Part shown: piece after piece, positions 26,702 to 34,757 of the stretch
Layout of the letters: every line of letters begins with the position of its first letter
How positions within the stretch are numbered: position 1 is the first letter of the stretch
NCBI GenBank assembly: GCA_020638595.1
Contig: JACKIG010000010.1
Location: 117,747 to 181,746 of the forward strand
Length of the DNA stretch: 64,000 bases
Reading direction: 5' to 3'
From: Rhodospirillaceae bacterium
Lineage (GTDB): Bacteria > Pseudomonadota > Alphaproteobacteria > DSM-16000 > Inquilinaceae
The notes under the pieces: generated by a model
What the model saw: only the letters and a program-made list of their open reading frames with translations
Database searches by the model: none
Told to the model about the DNA's origin: nothing
Translations under genes and position numbers: made by a program

Positions 26702-28177
26702 TTATTCCGCATTCCCGGCTGGCGAGCGTAGCGACCGGAAATGCTCGCGAAGGTGCAACATTTCATCGCGATTTACGATGATGTGCCACAGGATATAGGT
26801 CCCCGCGCCGACGGCGACGGAGCTGGCAAGCACATAGGCGTCGCCCATGGCCGCGGGCACGATGTGCCGCCAGGCCAGCACCGCCGCCGCCATGACCAGC
26901 AGCCCGCCCACCGTGGGGGCGATCTCGCGCCCGACCTCGATCGCCGTCAGGCCCGTGACCTTGCGGATGAACACCAGGTGCACGGGCAGCGTCAGCGCGG
27001 TGCCGATCACCAGGATGGCCGCCGGCCAGACGATTCCGAATGACCCGAAGGCCAGCACGGCGGCCAGGGTGCCCGCCGCCCAGCAGCCGGTGGCGACGCT
27101 CAACCAGTGCGGCTTGCCGGCGCTGCGGACCGCCGCGCTGGACACCATGTGGGGCGCCACCAGGATGCCGTTGGAAATGTAGATCACGAACACCCAGACC
27201 GCCGGCGACCATTCCGCACCGAAGACCACGGGGACCAGGTCGGGGCCGACCAGGGCCGCGCCGGCAAAGGCCGGGGCCGACACCAGGGGGACCAGGCGGA
27301 TGAACGTGGCGAAGGCGCGGCGCATGCGCGCGGGCTCCACCCTCACCCGCGAAAACAGGGGAAAGGCGACGCGCGTGGCCGGCATCACGAAGACGGCCGT
27401 CAGAACGTCGCTGCAACGGATGGCCAGGTTGAAGAAGCCGACGGCTTCGGCGCCCAGGTGAACGCCGATCAGGAAGATCACCAGGCGCTGGTGGACCATC
27501 GACAGCGATCGCAGGATCAGCATGTTGAGGGCGAATTTCCACAGGTCCTGGAAATGTCGCCGCGTGCCGCGCAGGCCCGGGCGCCACGGCACGCTCCACC
27601 ACACCACGGCGATGGCCGCCACCCGCATGGCGATCTGGTGGCCGACCAGGCTCCAGATCCCGTAGCCGCTGAACGCCATGGCCAGCCCGACGACGCCGCC
27701 GACCGCAACGCTTCCCGTCGTGCGCACGGCCAGGGCGCGAAAGGCGAAGCGCCGTTGCAGGATGACGCTGGGGATGGTGCCCAGCGCCGTCAGCAGGATG
27801 ATCGGCGTCAGCCAGTAGATCAGCGCTTCCACGCGGGGTTCGCCGAAGGCCAGGGCCACGGGATGGGCAAGCCCCACGGCGATCAGGCTGACGACGACGG
27901 CAAAGCCGATGATGCCCCAGAACGCGGCATCGATGTGCCCGTCTTCGATCGTTTCCCGCTGGACCAGGCCTTCCGCCAGGCCTTCGGCCACCGTCTGTTC
28001 GGCCAGGCCGACGATGACCAGGGCCATGGCGAAGAGGCCGAACGTCGCCGGACCGAGTATTCGGGCCAGAATGATGAAGATCGCGAGGGCCACGATCTGT
28101 CGTCCGGCCATCTCGAAAGCCGTCCACGATACGCCGCGGACGGCACTGTGCTTCAGGTCCAATCTCGTCGTCCCCAA
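26702..28177 (-). CDS. Wzx-type polysaccharide flippase (MOP superfamily)
   Basis: 491 residues from TTG 28177; the first ATG in frame is 23 codons later, so the start is uncertain. There are about 14 hydrophobic segments. The N-terminal region VRGVSWTAFEMAGRQIVALAIF and the segment ARILGPATFGLFAMALVIVGLAE are typical of the WzxC/RfbX lipopolysaccharide flippase group. It would move lipid-linked repeat units across the inner membrane for the Wzy-type protein at the window's left edge. Upstream is the membrane-anchored module protein gene on the same strand, 120 bp away. Confidence 0.9.
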   Translation of the reverse strand: MGTTRLDLKHSAVRGVSWTAFEMAGRQIVALAIFIILARILGPATFGLFAMALVIVGLAEQTVAEGLAEGLVQRETIEDGHIDAAFWGIIGFAVVVSLIAVGLAHPVALAFGEPRVEALIYWLTPIILLTALGTIPSVILQRRFAFRALAVRTTGSVAVGGVVGLAMAFSGYGIWSLVGHQIAMRVAAIAVVWWSVPWRPGLRGTRRHFQDLWKFALNMLILRSLSMVHQRLVIFLIGVHLGAEAVGFFNLAIRCSDVLTAVFVMPATRVAFPLFSRVRVEPARMRRAFATFIRLVPLVSAPAFAGAALVGPDLVPVVFGAEWSPAVWVFVIYISNGILVAPHMVSSAAVRSAGKPHWLSVATGCWAAGTLAAVLAFGSFGIVWPAAILVIGTALTLPVHLVFIRKVTGLTAIEVGREIAPTVGGLLVMAAAVLAWRHIVPAAMGDAYVLASSVAVGAGTYILWHIIVNRDEMLHLREHFRSLRSPAGNAE

Positions 28178-28297
28178 TCCGCCTTCAGCGCATCGGTCTG
28201 CGCAGGTCCGGCATCCGCATGGGATAGCGCGATTCGATTAACAATGGGCGATACGCGAACGGGAACGGATGGCAAGCCTGCCCGGCGCCGGTCCGCC

Positions 28298-29476
28298 TTA
28301 CTCCGCCAAGACCACACCGACTTGGTGACGCAGCGGTTGCAGCGGCACCACATGCACGGGCCCGAAGTCGGCCCGGCAATACACGGCCAGCAGGGCCACG
28401 CCGTATTCCCCTTCCGGCAGGGCGGCACCGGGGTGGTCGGCCACCTTCACCCACTCCACCGGCTCCGGCTCGTCCGCGGGCCACCACTTCATCCGCAGGG
28501 CATAGGCCGCGTGGTTGCCGGCAACGTCCAGGACGGGCCGGACCTCGACCACCACGCGGTAGCGCCGCCCTTCCTCCAGCCGAAGGCTGCGATAGGCGCC
28601 CGCCCACGCTTCCGCCCCATCCCCCATCTTGTACGAGAAATCGCCGGCAACGCCGCGATAGCGGGAGTAGTACCACGCAAGACCAAAGGCCCAACCGCGG
28701 CGCGGCGCCACATCGCCATCGTCCACATGCCCGCCCCACATGGGCAGGACGCCGAACCCGAAATGCCCGTCGCCGGTGCTGCCGTGGAAGGTCACGTCGG
28801 TTTCCACCCGCCGGCCGCCGGGGAAGGCGCCGACGACCTGCAGCAGACGATCGTACGACTCCGACCCCGGGCGCGGGCGAACGCGCCATTCCCCGCCGAT
28901 CTCGACCGCTTCCCACTCGCCGTCCTGGGCCTCCAGATCCCGGCCTTGCCAGCCGACCGTCACCGGCAGCAGCGGCGGCGAGGGATCGTAGACGAAGACG
29001 CGCTCCAGCTCGGCATGCCGCCCGAGGATGCTGTCGGCCCGCAGCGACAGCCGGTTCTCGCCGTCGGCAAGGTCGGCGGCTGCCAGTTCGATGGTGAACT
29101 CCCTCGGGGACAGGCGCGGCCAGACGTCGTGGGGCACGGGCCGCCACGGCCCGTCGTTCAGCCGATAGTCGGCACCGGCGGTGAAACGCGAGACATAGCC
29201 GGTGACGTTGGCGGTCAGCCCGCCGGCACGGCGGTCATAGACCGCCGGCAGGTGGTGAATGCCGACGAGGTCGATATCCGGGTCCAGCCAGGCCCGCCAC
29301 GCGACCCAGCCGCCCCCCGCCGCCAGGACCGCAAGGATGGCGAACAGACACGGTCGTACCAGCCGGACGAGACGTGCCTTGATGCCGGTGCCGCCCGGCC
29401 CGGGTGACGGACGCAAACGCCGGGTCCCCCTTCTGGTTCCTGCCCGCGCGGTGGACTGGCCGCCATCGACGGGCAT
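28298..29476 (-). CDS. Membrane-anchored protein sharing a module with the large secreted repeat protein
   Basis: About 392 residues from ATG 29476 (RBS GGGCGAG); earlier in-frame starts exist. A basic N-terminus is followed by one membrane segment (CLFAILAVLAAGGGWVAW), then an extracytoplasmic region. That region has an Ig-like part (YRLNDGPWRPV, LADGENRLSLRAD) and a beta-sandwich part (SYDRLLQVVG, FGFGVLPMWGGH, LEEGRRYRVVVEV, WWPADEPEPVEWV, ADFGPVHV). I do not recognise a named family. The same order of segments occurs in the unique module at about 24300-25240 of the repeat protein. It may be a lectin-like or hydrolase-like glycan-binding domain; function is unknown. It is upstream of and co-directional with the flippase gene. 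Confidence 0.7.
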   Translation of the reverse strand: MPVDGGQSTARAGTRRGTRRLRPSPGPGGTGIKARLVRLVRPCLFAILAVLAAGGGWVAWRAWLDPDIDLVGIHHLPAVYDRRAGGLTANVTGYVSRFTAGADYRLNDGPWRPVPHDVWPRLSPREFTIELAAADLADGENRLSLRADSILGRHAELERVFVYDPSPPLLPVTVGWQGRDLEAQDGEWEAVEIGGEWRVRPRPGSESYDRLLQVVGAFPGGRRVETDVTFHGSTGDGHFGFGVLPMWGGHVDDGDVAPRRGWAFGLAWYYSRYRGVAGDFSYKMGDGAEAWAGAYRSLRLEEGRRYRVVVEVRPVLDVAGNHAAYALRMKWWPADEPEPVEWVKVADHPGAALPEGEYGVALLAVYCRADFGPVHVVPLQPLRHQVGVVLAE

Positions 29477-29667
29477 CTCGCCCGCACAGTGGATCGATAG
29501 TAATGTGAAAACCTGGTTAAGTAAGTCCCGGATCGTGCGACGGGGCAACCCGTCCCGATGCCGCGGCCACCGCGCGCCCCTTGCCATCGGCATGGCGGGT
29601 TTGGACAAGACAAGGCCGGTTCGTCGGTGGACACTTCCCACCGTCACGATTGCGGAGCGGCAGGGAC

Positions 29668-30906
29668 ATGGACGCACCACGACGCCCCCGGACCCTGACC
29701 ATGGCCGACCGCGACCCGCCGGCCCATGGCGACATCGACATGGATGCCGTGCGGCAGTACCGGCTGGCCCGGGTGCGCCGGGGATTGGCAGAGCGCGACA
29801 TCGCCGCGGCCGTGCTGATGGACCCGCTGAACATCCGCTATGCCACCGACAGCACCAACATGCAGGTCTGGGTGATGCACAACCCGGCCCGGTACGCGTT
29901 CGTGCCGGCCGAAGGCCCGGTGGTGCTGTTCGACTTCCACAATTGCGAATTCCTGTCCGACGGCCTGGGCACGGTGGACGAGGTGCGCCCGGCGATCAGC
30001 ACCAACTATTTCCTCGCCGGCCCGCGGTTCGGGGAGCGTGCGGCCCGCTGGGCGGCCGAACTGGCCGACCTGGTGCGTGCCCATGGCGGCGGCAACCGGC
30101 GCCTGGGCCTGGACTGCGCCAGCCCGCTCTGCGCCTTCGCCCTGGACCGTGAGGGGATCGAGGTCGTCGATGCCGGCCAGGTGCTGGAACATGCGCGCGC
30201 CCTCAAATCCCCGGGTGAGGTCGCGTGCATGCGGGCATCCATCGCCGCGGCCGACGAAGGCATGCGCCGCATGCGCGAGGCGCTGACCCCCGGCATCACC
30301 GAGAACGCGCTGTGGTCGCTCCTGCACCAGGCGAATATCGAGATGGGCGGGGAGTGGATCGAGACCCGCCTGCTCGCCTCCGGCAGCAAGACCAACCCGT
30401 GGTTCCAGGAATGCGGCTTCCGCGTCATCCGCGACGGCGACCTGGTCAGCTTCGACACCGACCTGATCGGCCCGTTCGGCTATTGCGCCGACATCTCGCG
30501 CACCTTCCTCTGCGGCGACGGCCATGCCAGCGACGAACAGCGCCGGCTCTACGCCACCGCGCGCGAGCAGATCGAAACCAACCTGACGCGCCTGCGCCCC
30601 GGCATCGGCCTGCACGAGTTCGGGCAAGTGGCCTATGACCTGGCGCCGGAATTCCGCCGCAACCGCTATTCCGTCGTCGCCCACGGCGTCGGCCTTTGCG
30701 ACGAATATCCGCACGTGCCCTATCCGGAGGACTACGGCCACGGCGGCTATGACGGCGTCATCGTGCCGGGGATGACCCTGTGCGTCGAAAGCTATGTCGG
30801 CGCCGAAGGCGGGGCGGAAGGCGTGAAGCTGGAACAGCAGGTGCTGATGACCGACAGCGGGCCGGAGCTGCTGTCGCATTTCCCGTTCGAAGACAAGCTG
30901 GCCTGA
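29668..30906 (+). CDS. dddP: M24-family protein, probable DMSP lyase DddP-like
   Basis: 412 residues from ATG 29668. It has a creatinase-type N-terminal domain and a pita-bread C-terminal domain. Candidate metal ligands are D263 and D265 (SFDTDLIGP), D275 (YCADISRTF), H339 (VVAHGVGLCDEYPH), E374 (CVESYVG) and E389 (GVKLEQQVL). The spacings between these six (2, 10, 64, 35, 15) match the published DddP ligand set 295/297/307/371/406/421 as I recall it, with the two-Asp first site that ordinary M24 aminopeptidases lack. DddP cleaves dimethylsulfoniopropionate to DMS and acrylate. No DMSP transporter or acrylate gene is recognisable nearby, so an Xaa-Pro-type hydrolase remains possible. Confidence 0.7.
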   Translation: MDAPRRPRTLTMADRDPPAHGDIDMDAVRQYRLARVRRGLAERDIAAAVLMDPLNIRYATDSTNMQVWVMHNPARYAFVPAEGPVVLFDFHNCEFLSDGLGTVDEVRPAISTNYFLAGPRFGERAARWAAELADLVRAHGGGNRRLGLDCASPLCAFALDREGIEVVDAGQVLEHARALKSPGEVACMRASIAAADEGMRRMREALTPGITENALWSLLHQANIEMGGEWIETRLLASGSKTNPWFQECGFRVIRDGDLVSFDTDLIGPFGYCADISRTFLCGDGHASDEQRRLYATAREQIETNLTRLRPGIGLHEFGQVAYDLAPEFRRNRYSVVAHGVGLCDEYPHVPYPEDYGHGGYDGVIVPGMTLCVESYVGAEGGAEGVKLEQQVLMTDSGPELLSHFPFEDKLA

Positions 30907-30914
30907 GGGCAGCC

Positions 30915-31430
30915 ATGACGACGTATGTCGCGCTCTTGCGCGCCGTCAATGTCGGCGGCACCGGCAAGCTGCCGATGGCCGACCTGAAGCGCCTGTGCCA
31001 GGACGCGGGGTTCGCGGATGTGCGCACCTACATCGCCAGCGGCAATGTCGTCCTCGCCGGCGCGCAATCGGAAGCGCAGGTGAAAGCGGCGCTGGAGGCG
31101 GCCCTGGGGGACTACGCGGGCAAGCCGGTCGCCGTCCTGGTCCGCACCGCCGCGGAGCTGGCCGATGTCCTGGCCGCCAACCCCTTCCCCGACGCCGAGG
31201 CCGCGTCCATCGCCGTCTTCTTCCTGGACGCCCCGCCGCCGGCCGACGCCCTGGACCACGTCGCCGGCCGCGCCGACGAAGAGCTGCACCTGGGCCGCCG
31301 CGAGATCTATGTCCGCTACCCCGGCGGCATGGGCCGGTCGAAGCTGCGCATCCCCGCCGCCAAGGCGGGAACGGCCCGCAACCTCAATACGGTGGCCAAG
31401 CTGGCGGCGATGGCCCGCAGCCCGGGTTGA
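30915..31430 (+). CDS. DUF1697 domain protein
   Basis: 171 residues from ATG 30915, only 8 bp after the previous stop, so probably co-transcribed. It shows the family start TTYVALLRAVNVGGTGKLPM, DLKRLCQDAGFADVRTYIAS with GNVVL, and the C-terminal GMGRSKLRIP plus ARNLNTVAKLAAM. The length is typical. The family is widespread and has no established function; a cytoplasmic location is likely, as there is no signal or membrane segment. Confidence 0.9.
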   Translation: MTTYVALLRAVNVGGTGKLPMADLKRLCQDAGFADVRTYIASGNVVLAGAQSEAQVKAALEAALGDYAGKPVAVLVRTAAELADVLAANPFPDAEAASIAVFFLDAPPPADALDHVAGRADEELHLGRREIYVRYPGGMGRSKLRIPAAKAGTARNLNTVAKLAAMARSPG

Positions 31431-31467
31431 GCCGCAACGCGATGGCCGAATCCATGCGCCGTCCGAC

Positions 31468-31525
31468 GAGGTCCTCGCCTTCGCGAGGACGACCACACGT
31501 CATCCTCGCGAAGGCGAGGATCTCA
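31468..31525. repeat. REP-like inverted pair, diverged variant
   Basis: A GAGGTCCTCGCC...GCGAGGACGAC arm at 31468-31493 faces its inverse CGTCATCCTCGC...GCGAGGATCTC at 31499-31525. It belongs to the same family as the pairs near 43.8 kb and 63.8 kb, with CCTCGC in place of CCCCGC in the stems. Confidence 0.7.
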
Positions 31526-31580
31526 TGGGGTCGGAAACGGACCATCGCCACCGGTCAGGGCCAACGAAGCGGAAACAGAC

Positions 31581-31799
31581 ATGCGCACCGAAAAGGAAAG
31601 GATGCTGGCCGGCGACCTGTACCGCGCCGTCGGGGCTGAGATCGCAGGCGACCACCTGCGGGCGAAGCGGCTCTACCGCGCCTACAACCTGACGACGGCG
31701 GACCAGGCCGACAGCCGCGCACTGTCCGAGGAGATCCCCGCCTTCGCGGGGATGACGCGAATTGCTTGTCTTGCCTCACAAATCCCTTCGCGGGGATGA
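31581..31799 (+). pseudogene. maa 5'-fragment copy 1 running into REP repeat
   Basis: 72 codons. Residues 1-47 match the N-terminal Mac domain of the intact maltose acetyltransferase at 32661 with several substitutions (for example ERMLAGDLYRAVGAEIAG). After the Ala at 47 the frame continues into palindromic repeat DNA, giving LSEEIPAFAGMTRIACLA and a stop. It is the most diverged of the three fragments, so probably the oldest. It lacks the whole left-handed beta-helix and cannot be an acetyltransferase. Confidence 0.75.
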
Positions 31800-31926
31800 C
31801 GCGAATTATTTGTCTTGCCTCACAAATCCCTTCGTCGCCCCCGCGCAGGCGGGGGTCTCCTTGAATTGAGCGCGGCACCGCCAACGGGCATGGCGCCACA
31901 CTGAAACCGACAGCAGGGCACGGGAC

Positions 31927-32145
31927 ATGCGCACCGAGCAGGAAAAGATGCTGGCCGGCGAGCTGTACCGCGCCGTCGGAGCGGAGATCGAAGGCGACCA
32001 GCTGCGGGCGGAACGGCTCTACCGCGCCTACAACCTGACGACGGCGGACCAGGCCGACCGCCGCGCACTGTCCGAGGAGATCCCCGCCTTCGCGGGGATG
32101 ACGTTAATTGTTTGTCTTGCCTCACAAATCCCTTCGCGGGGATGA
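31927..32145 (+). pseudogene. maa 5'-fragment copy 2 running into REP repeat
   Basis: 72 codons. The first 47 match the intact gene except a Gln for Lys near the start and the Arg/Trp position; the tail LSEEIPAFAGMTLIVCLA is repeat-encoded. It starts 346 bp after copy 1. The about 60 bp upstream (GCGCGGCACCGCCAACGG ... GACATG) is also repeated before copy 3 and before the intact gene. Confidence 0.75.
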
Positions 32146-32271
32146 CGCGAATTGTTTGTCTTGCCTCACAAATCCCTTCGTCGCCCCCGCGAAGGCGGGG
32201 GTCTCCTTGAATTGAGCGCGGCACCGCCAACGGCCATGACGCCACACTGAAACCGACAGCAGGGCACTGAC

Positions 32272-32490
32272 ATGCGCACCGAGAAGGAAAAGATGCTGGC
32301 CGGCGAGCTGTACCGCGCCGTCGGGGCGGAGATCGAAGGCGACCAGCTGCGGCCGGAGCGGCTCTACCGCGCCTACAACCTGACGACCGCGAACCAGGCC
32401 GACCGGCGCGCGCTGTCCGAGGAGATCCCCGCCTTCGCAGGGATGACGCGAATTGCTTGTCTTGCCTCAAAAATCCCTTCGCGGGGATGA
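32272..32490 (+). pseudogene. maa 5'-fragment copy 3 running into REP repeat
   Basis: 72 codons, 345 bp after copy 2 and 389 bp before the intact gene. The first 47 residues match the intact gene closely (LRPERLYRAYNLTTANQ differs). It breaks at the same codon as the other copies. The extra 44 bp before the intact gene is one additional short tandem repeat. Confidence 0.75.
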
Positions 32491-32660
32491 CGTGAATTGT
32501 TTGTCTTGCCTCACAAATCCCTTCGCGGGGATGACGCGAATTATTTGTCTTGCCTCACAAATCCCTTCGTCGCCCCCGCGCAGGCGGGGGTCTCCTTGAA
32601 TTGAGCGCGGCACCGCCGCCGGCCATGACGCCACACTGAAACCGACACCGGGGCACCGAC

Positions 32661-33227
32661 ATGCGCACCGAAAAGGAAAAGATGCTGGCCGGCGAGCTGT
32701 ACCGCGCCGTCGGGGCGGAGATCGAAGGCGACCAGCTGCGGGCGGAATGGCTCTATCGCGCCTACAACCTGACGACGGCGGACCAGGCCGACCGGCGCGC
32801 CGCCATCCTGAGGGACCTGCTCGGCGCCGTCGGCGACAACGTCGTCCTGCGGCCGCCGTTCTACTGCGACTACGGCAGCAACATCCGCATCGGCAGCAAC
32901 GTCTTCGCCAATTTCGGCTGCGTCTTCCTGGACGTCGTCGGCATCGATATCGGTGACGCCTGCCAGATCGGCGCCCATGTCCAGATCCTGACGGCCGACC
33001 ACCCGCGCGATCCCGCCCTGCGTGCCCAGGGCCTGGAATTCGGCAGGCCCATCCGCATCGGCCGCAATGTCTGGATCGGCAGCGGCGCCCTGATCCTGCC
33101 CGGCGTGACCATCGGCGACGACGCCATCATCGGCGCCGGCAGCGTCGTCACGCGCGACGTGCCCGCGGGCGCCACCGCTTCCGGCAATCCGGCGAGGGTG
33201 CGCAGCGCCCGTGCAGACGCCGGCTGA
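32661..33227 (+). CDS. maa: Maltose O-acetyltransferase (intact copy)
   Basis: 188 residues. The N-terminal Mac domain (MRTEKEKMLAGELYRAVGAE, AYNLTTADQADRRAAILRDL) is followed by a left-handed beta-helix of hexapeptide repeats: NIRIGSNVFANFGCVFLD, IGDACQIGAHVQI, and IGRNVWIGSGALILPGVTIG. TADHPRD carries the catalytic His. C-terminal GNPARV is typical. It transfers acetyl from acetyl-CoA to maltose, glucose or related sugars in the cytoplasm. A Trp at position 29 (LRAEWLYRAYN) replaces the Arg seen in all three upstream fragments. The same upstream leader repeats before each fragment. Confidence 0.92.
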   Translation: MRTEKEKMLAGELYRAVGAEIEGDQLRAEWLYRAYNLTTADQADRRAAILRDLLGAVGDNVVLRPPFYCDYGSNIRIGSNVFANFGCVFLDVVGIDIGDACQIGAHVQILTADHPRDPALRAQGLEFGRPIRIGRNVWIGSGALILPGVTIGDDAIIGAGSVVTRDVPAGATASGNPARVRSARADAG

Positions 33228-33293
33228 GCCGGCGGCGCCGGGCGGGCGCAGGCCGCCTGCCCGTGCGCCGCAGTCTCGACGACCCCGCCCGGC

Positions 33294-34472
33294 CTATCCC
33301 GACACCACCTCCGGCACCGCCGTCGCCGGCGGGGTGTTGCGGCTGCGGTGGCTGCGGATGATGCCGTCGATCACCGTCATGCCGACGCCGGGCAGGTTGC
33401 CCTGCCGGATCGACTCCAGGATGGTGCGGCCGGGGGCGTGCTGCGCGCGGTCCAGGAAGACGAAATCGGCGGCCCGCCCCGGTTCGATGATGCCGCAATC
33501 GAAGCCGCGCATGCGCGCGGTGTTGCCGGTGGCGAAGCACACGGCGATTTCCGCCGGCACATCGCCCAGCGACGACAGCATGGCGATCATGCGCAGGATG
33601 CCCAGAGGCTGGACGCCGGACCCGGCGGGCGCATCGGTGCCCAGGATCACGCGGTCCAGCTGGTCCAGTTCCTTCGCCGTGCGCATGGCCAACAGGGCCG
33701 CACGCTCGTTGCCGTTGTGCACCAGTTCGATGCCGCGGCGGCACTGTTCGCACAGGCAGACGATCTGGTCGTCGGGCAGGGCGGTATGGCCGCCATTGAT
33801 GTGGCCGATGATGTCGGCGTCCGCCGCCAGCACGACATCCTTGTCGATCAGGCCGGAACCGGGGATCGACGGGCCGCCGGTGTGGATGGTCGACTGCATG
33901 CCGTATTTGCGCGCCCAGGCGACCATCTGCTGCGCCGTCTCGCCGGTCTTGACCGACCCCAGGCCGACCTCGCCCAACAGCTTCACCCCGGCATCGCCAA
34001 GGTCGCGGAAATCCTCCTCCTCCATCCCCTGTTCCAGGACGGGGGCGCCGGCATGCACCTTGACGCCCGACGGGCGCAGGTTGTCGTAGAAGCGCTGGCA
34101 GGCGATCGCCATCGCCTTCAAGCCCACGATATCCTTGGGCCGGCCGGGCATGTGCACCTCGCCGGCGGAAATCATCGTGGTGACGCCGCCGTGCAGGCAG
34201 CTGTCGATCCAGTTCAGCTGCTGCTGGCGCGGGGTGTAGTCGCCGATCACCGGATGCACATGGCTGTCGATCAGCCCCGGCGCGACCGTCACCCCCTTGG
34301 CGTCGATCACCGTGTCGGCGTGGCCGGTATCCACATCCTTCGCGCGGCCGACCGCGGCAATCGTGCTGTTGCGGCAGACGATGCAGTCGGCATCCAGGAT
34401 CGGCTGTTCCAGCCGCCCCGACAGCATCAGCCCGATATTGCGGATGACCAGTGTCTTCGCAGGTTCCCCCAC
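33294..34472 (-). CDS. Enamidase-like amidohydrolase
   Basis: 392 residues from GTG 34472, chosen for the GGGGAGG about 6 nt upstream; ATG 34529 adds 19 unlikely residues. Amidohydrolase metal pattern: GLIDSHVHPVIGDYTPRQQQ (HxH), GEVGLGSVKTGE (Glu where many relatives have carboxy-Lys), STIHTGGPSIPG, DIIGHINGG and LGTDAPAGSGVQPLG (Asp). The whole order, and the end SRNTPPAT, closely recall Eubacterium barkeri enamidase, which opens 6-oxo-tetrahydronicotinate in nicotinate degradation. The substrate here may be another cyclic enamide. It is divergent from an oxidoreductase gene across a 285-bp promoter region. Confidence 0.82.
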   Translation of the reverse strand: MGEPAKTLVIRNIGLMLSGRLEQPILDADCIVCRNSTIAAVGRAKDVDTGHADTVIDAKGVTVAPGLIDSHVHPVIGDYTPRQQQLNWIDSCLHGGVTTMISAGEVHMPGRPKDIVGLKAMAIACQRFYDNLRPSGVKVHAGAPVLEQGMEEEDFRDLGDAGVKLLGEVGLGSVKTGETAQQMVAWARKYGMQSTIHTGGPSIPGSGLIDKDVVLAADADIIGHINGGHTALPDDQIVCLCEQCRRGIELVHNGNERAALLAMRTAKELDQLDRVILGTDAPAGSGVQPLGILRMIAMLSSLGDVPAEIAVCFATGNTARMRGFDCGIIEPGRAADFVFLDRAQHAPGRTILESIRQGNLPGVGMTVIDGIIRSHRSRNTPPATAVPEVVSG

Positions 34473-34666
34473 CCTTGCCTCCCCAGTCCCGGCGCCGGCC
34501 AGCACGGATCGCCGCTGCGGGCCGGCCATGCCCGCCGGCGGTATTGTTTGAGTACGAACAGGTTAATCCGCGTTCCCGGCCGGTGTCGACTCTCCCGACA
34601 GGGGTGGCCGCACGCCGGCGGGCCGCGGCCGGCCCGGGACAATCGCGGCCGGGGCCTTCGTGGCTA

Positions 34667-34699
34667 TTGACAATGTCCATAGTGGACATGTTCCATAGT
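34667..34699 (+). promoter_or_regulatory. Palindromic operator within a -35 promoter, upstream of oxidoreductase operon
   Basis: A consensus -35 TTGACA (34667-34672) abuts the perfect inverted repeat ATGTCC-ATAGT-GGACAT (34673-34689). TCCATAGT recurs 16 bp later (34676 and 34692). The position and symmetry suit a dimeric repressor. The MarR-type gene at 36178 in the same cluster is the obvious candidate, without direct proof. Confidence 0.6.
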
Positions 34700-34757
34700 A
34701 AGGCTCCTGGCTATCTCCTGTCGATGGTCGGGGCTTCGCACCGGGAAACGGGGGCTG

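Larger units (their letters stand above)
31730..32600. repeat. REP arms and 44-bp tandem subrepeats between maa fragments
   Basis: Each block opens with GAGATCCCCGCCTTCGCGGGGATGAC-type palindrome and closes with CGTCGCCCCCGC...GCGGGGGTCTCC. Between them lies a 44-bp unit (AATTNNTTGTCTTGCCTCAC plus a CCTTCGCGGGGATGACG half) repeated twice in block 1 (from 31760), twice in block 2 (from about 32105) and three times in block 3 (from 32451, 32495 and 32539). Confidence 0.85.

Noticed and set aside
31730..31799. Conserved peptide ending IPAFAGMT in several small frames
   Set aside because: This is simply the translation of the REP palindrome and appears wherever a frame crosses it.
31468..32600. 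CRISPR array
   Set aside because: Repeats are palindromic, unequal in length and interleaved with gene fragments. Spacers are not unique sequences and no cas genes are present.
34473..34529. Longer N-terminus (ATG 34529) for the enamidase-like protein
   Set aside because: The extra 19 residues do not resemble the family, and GTG 34472 has a strong GGGGAGG site at the right distance.
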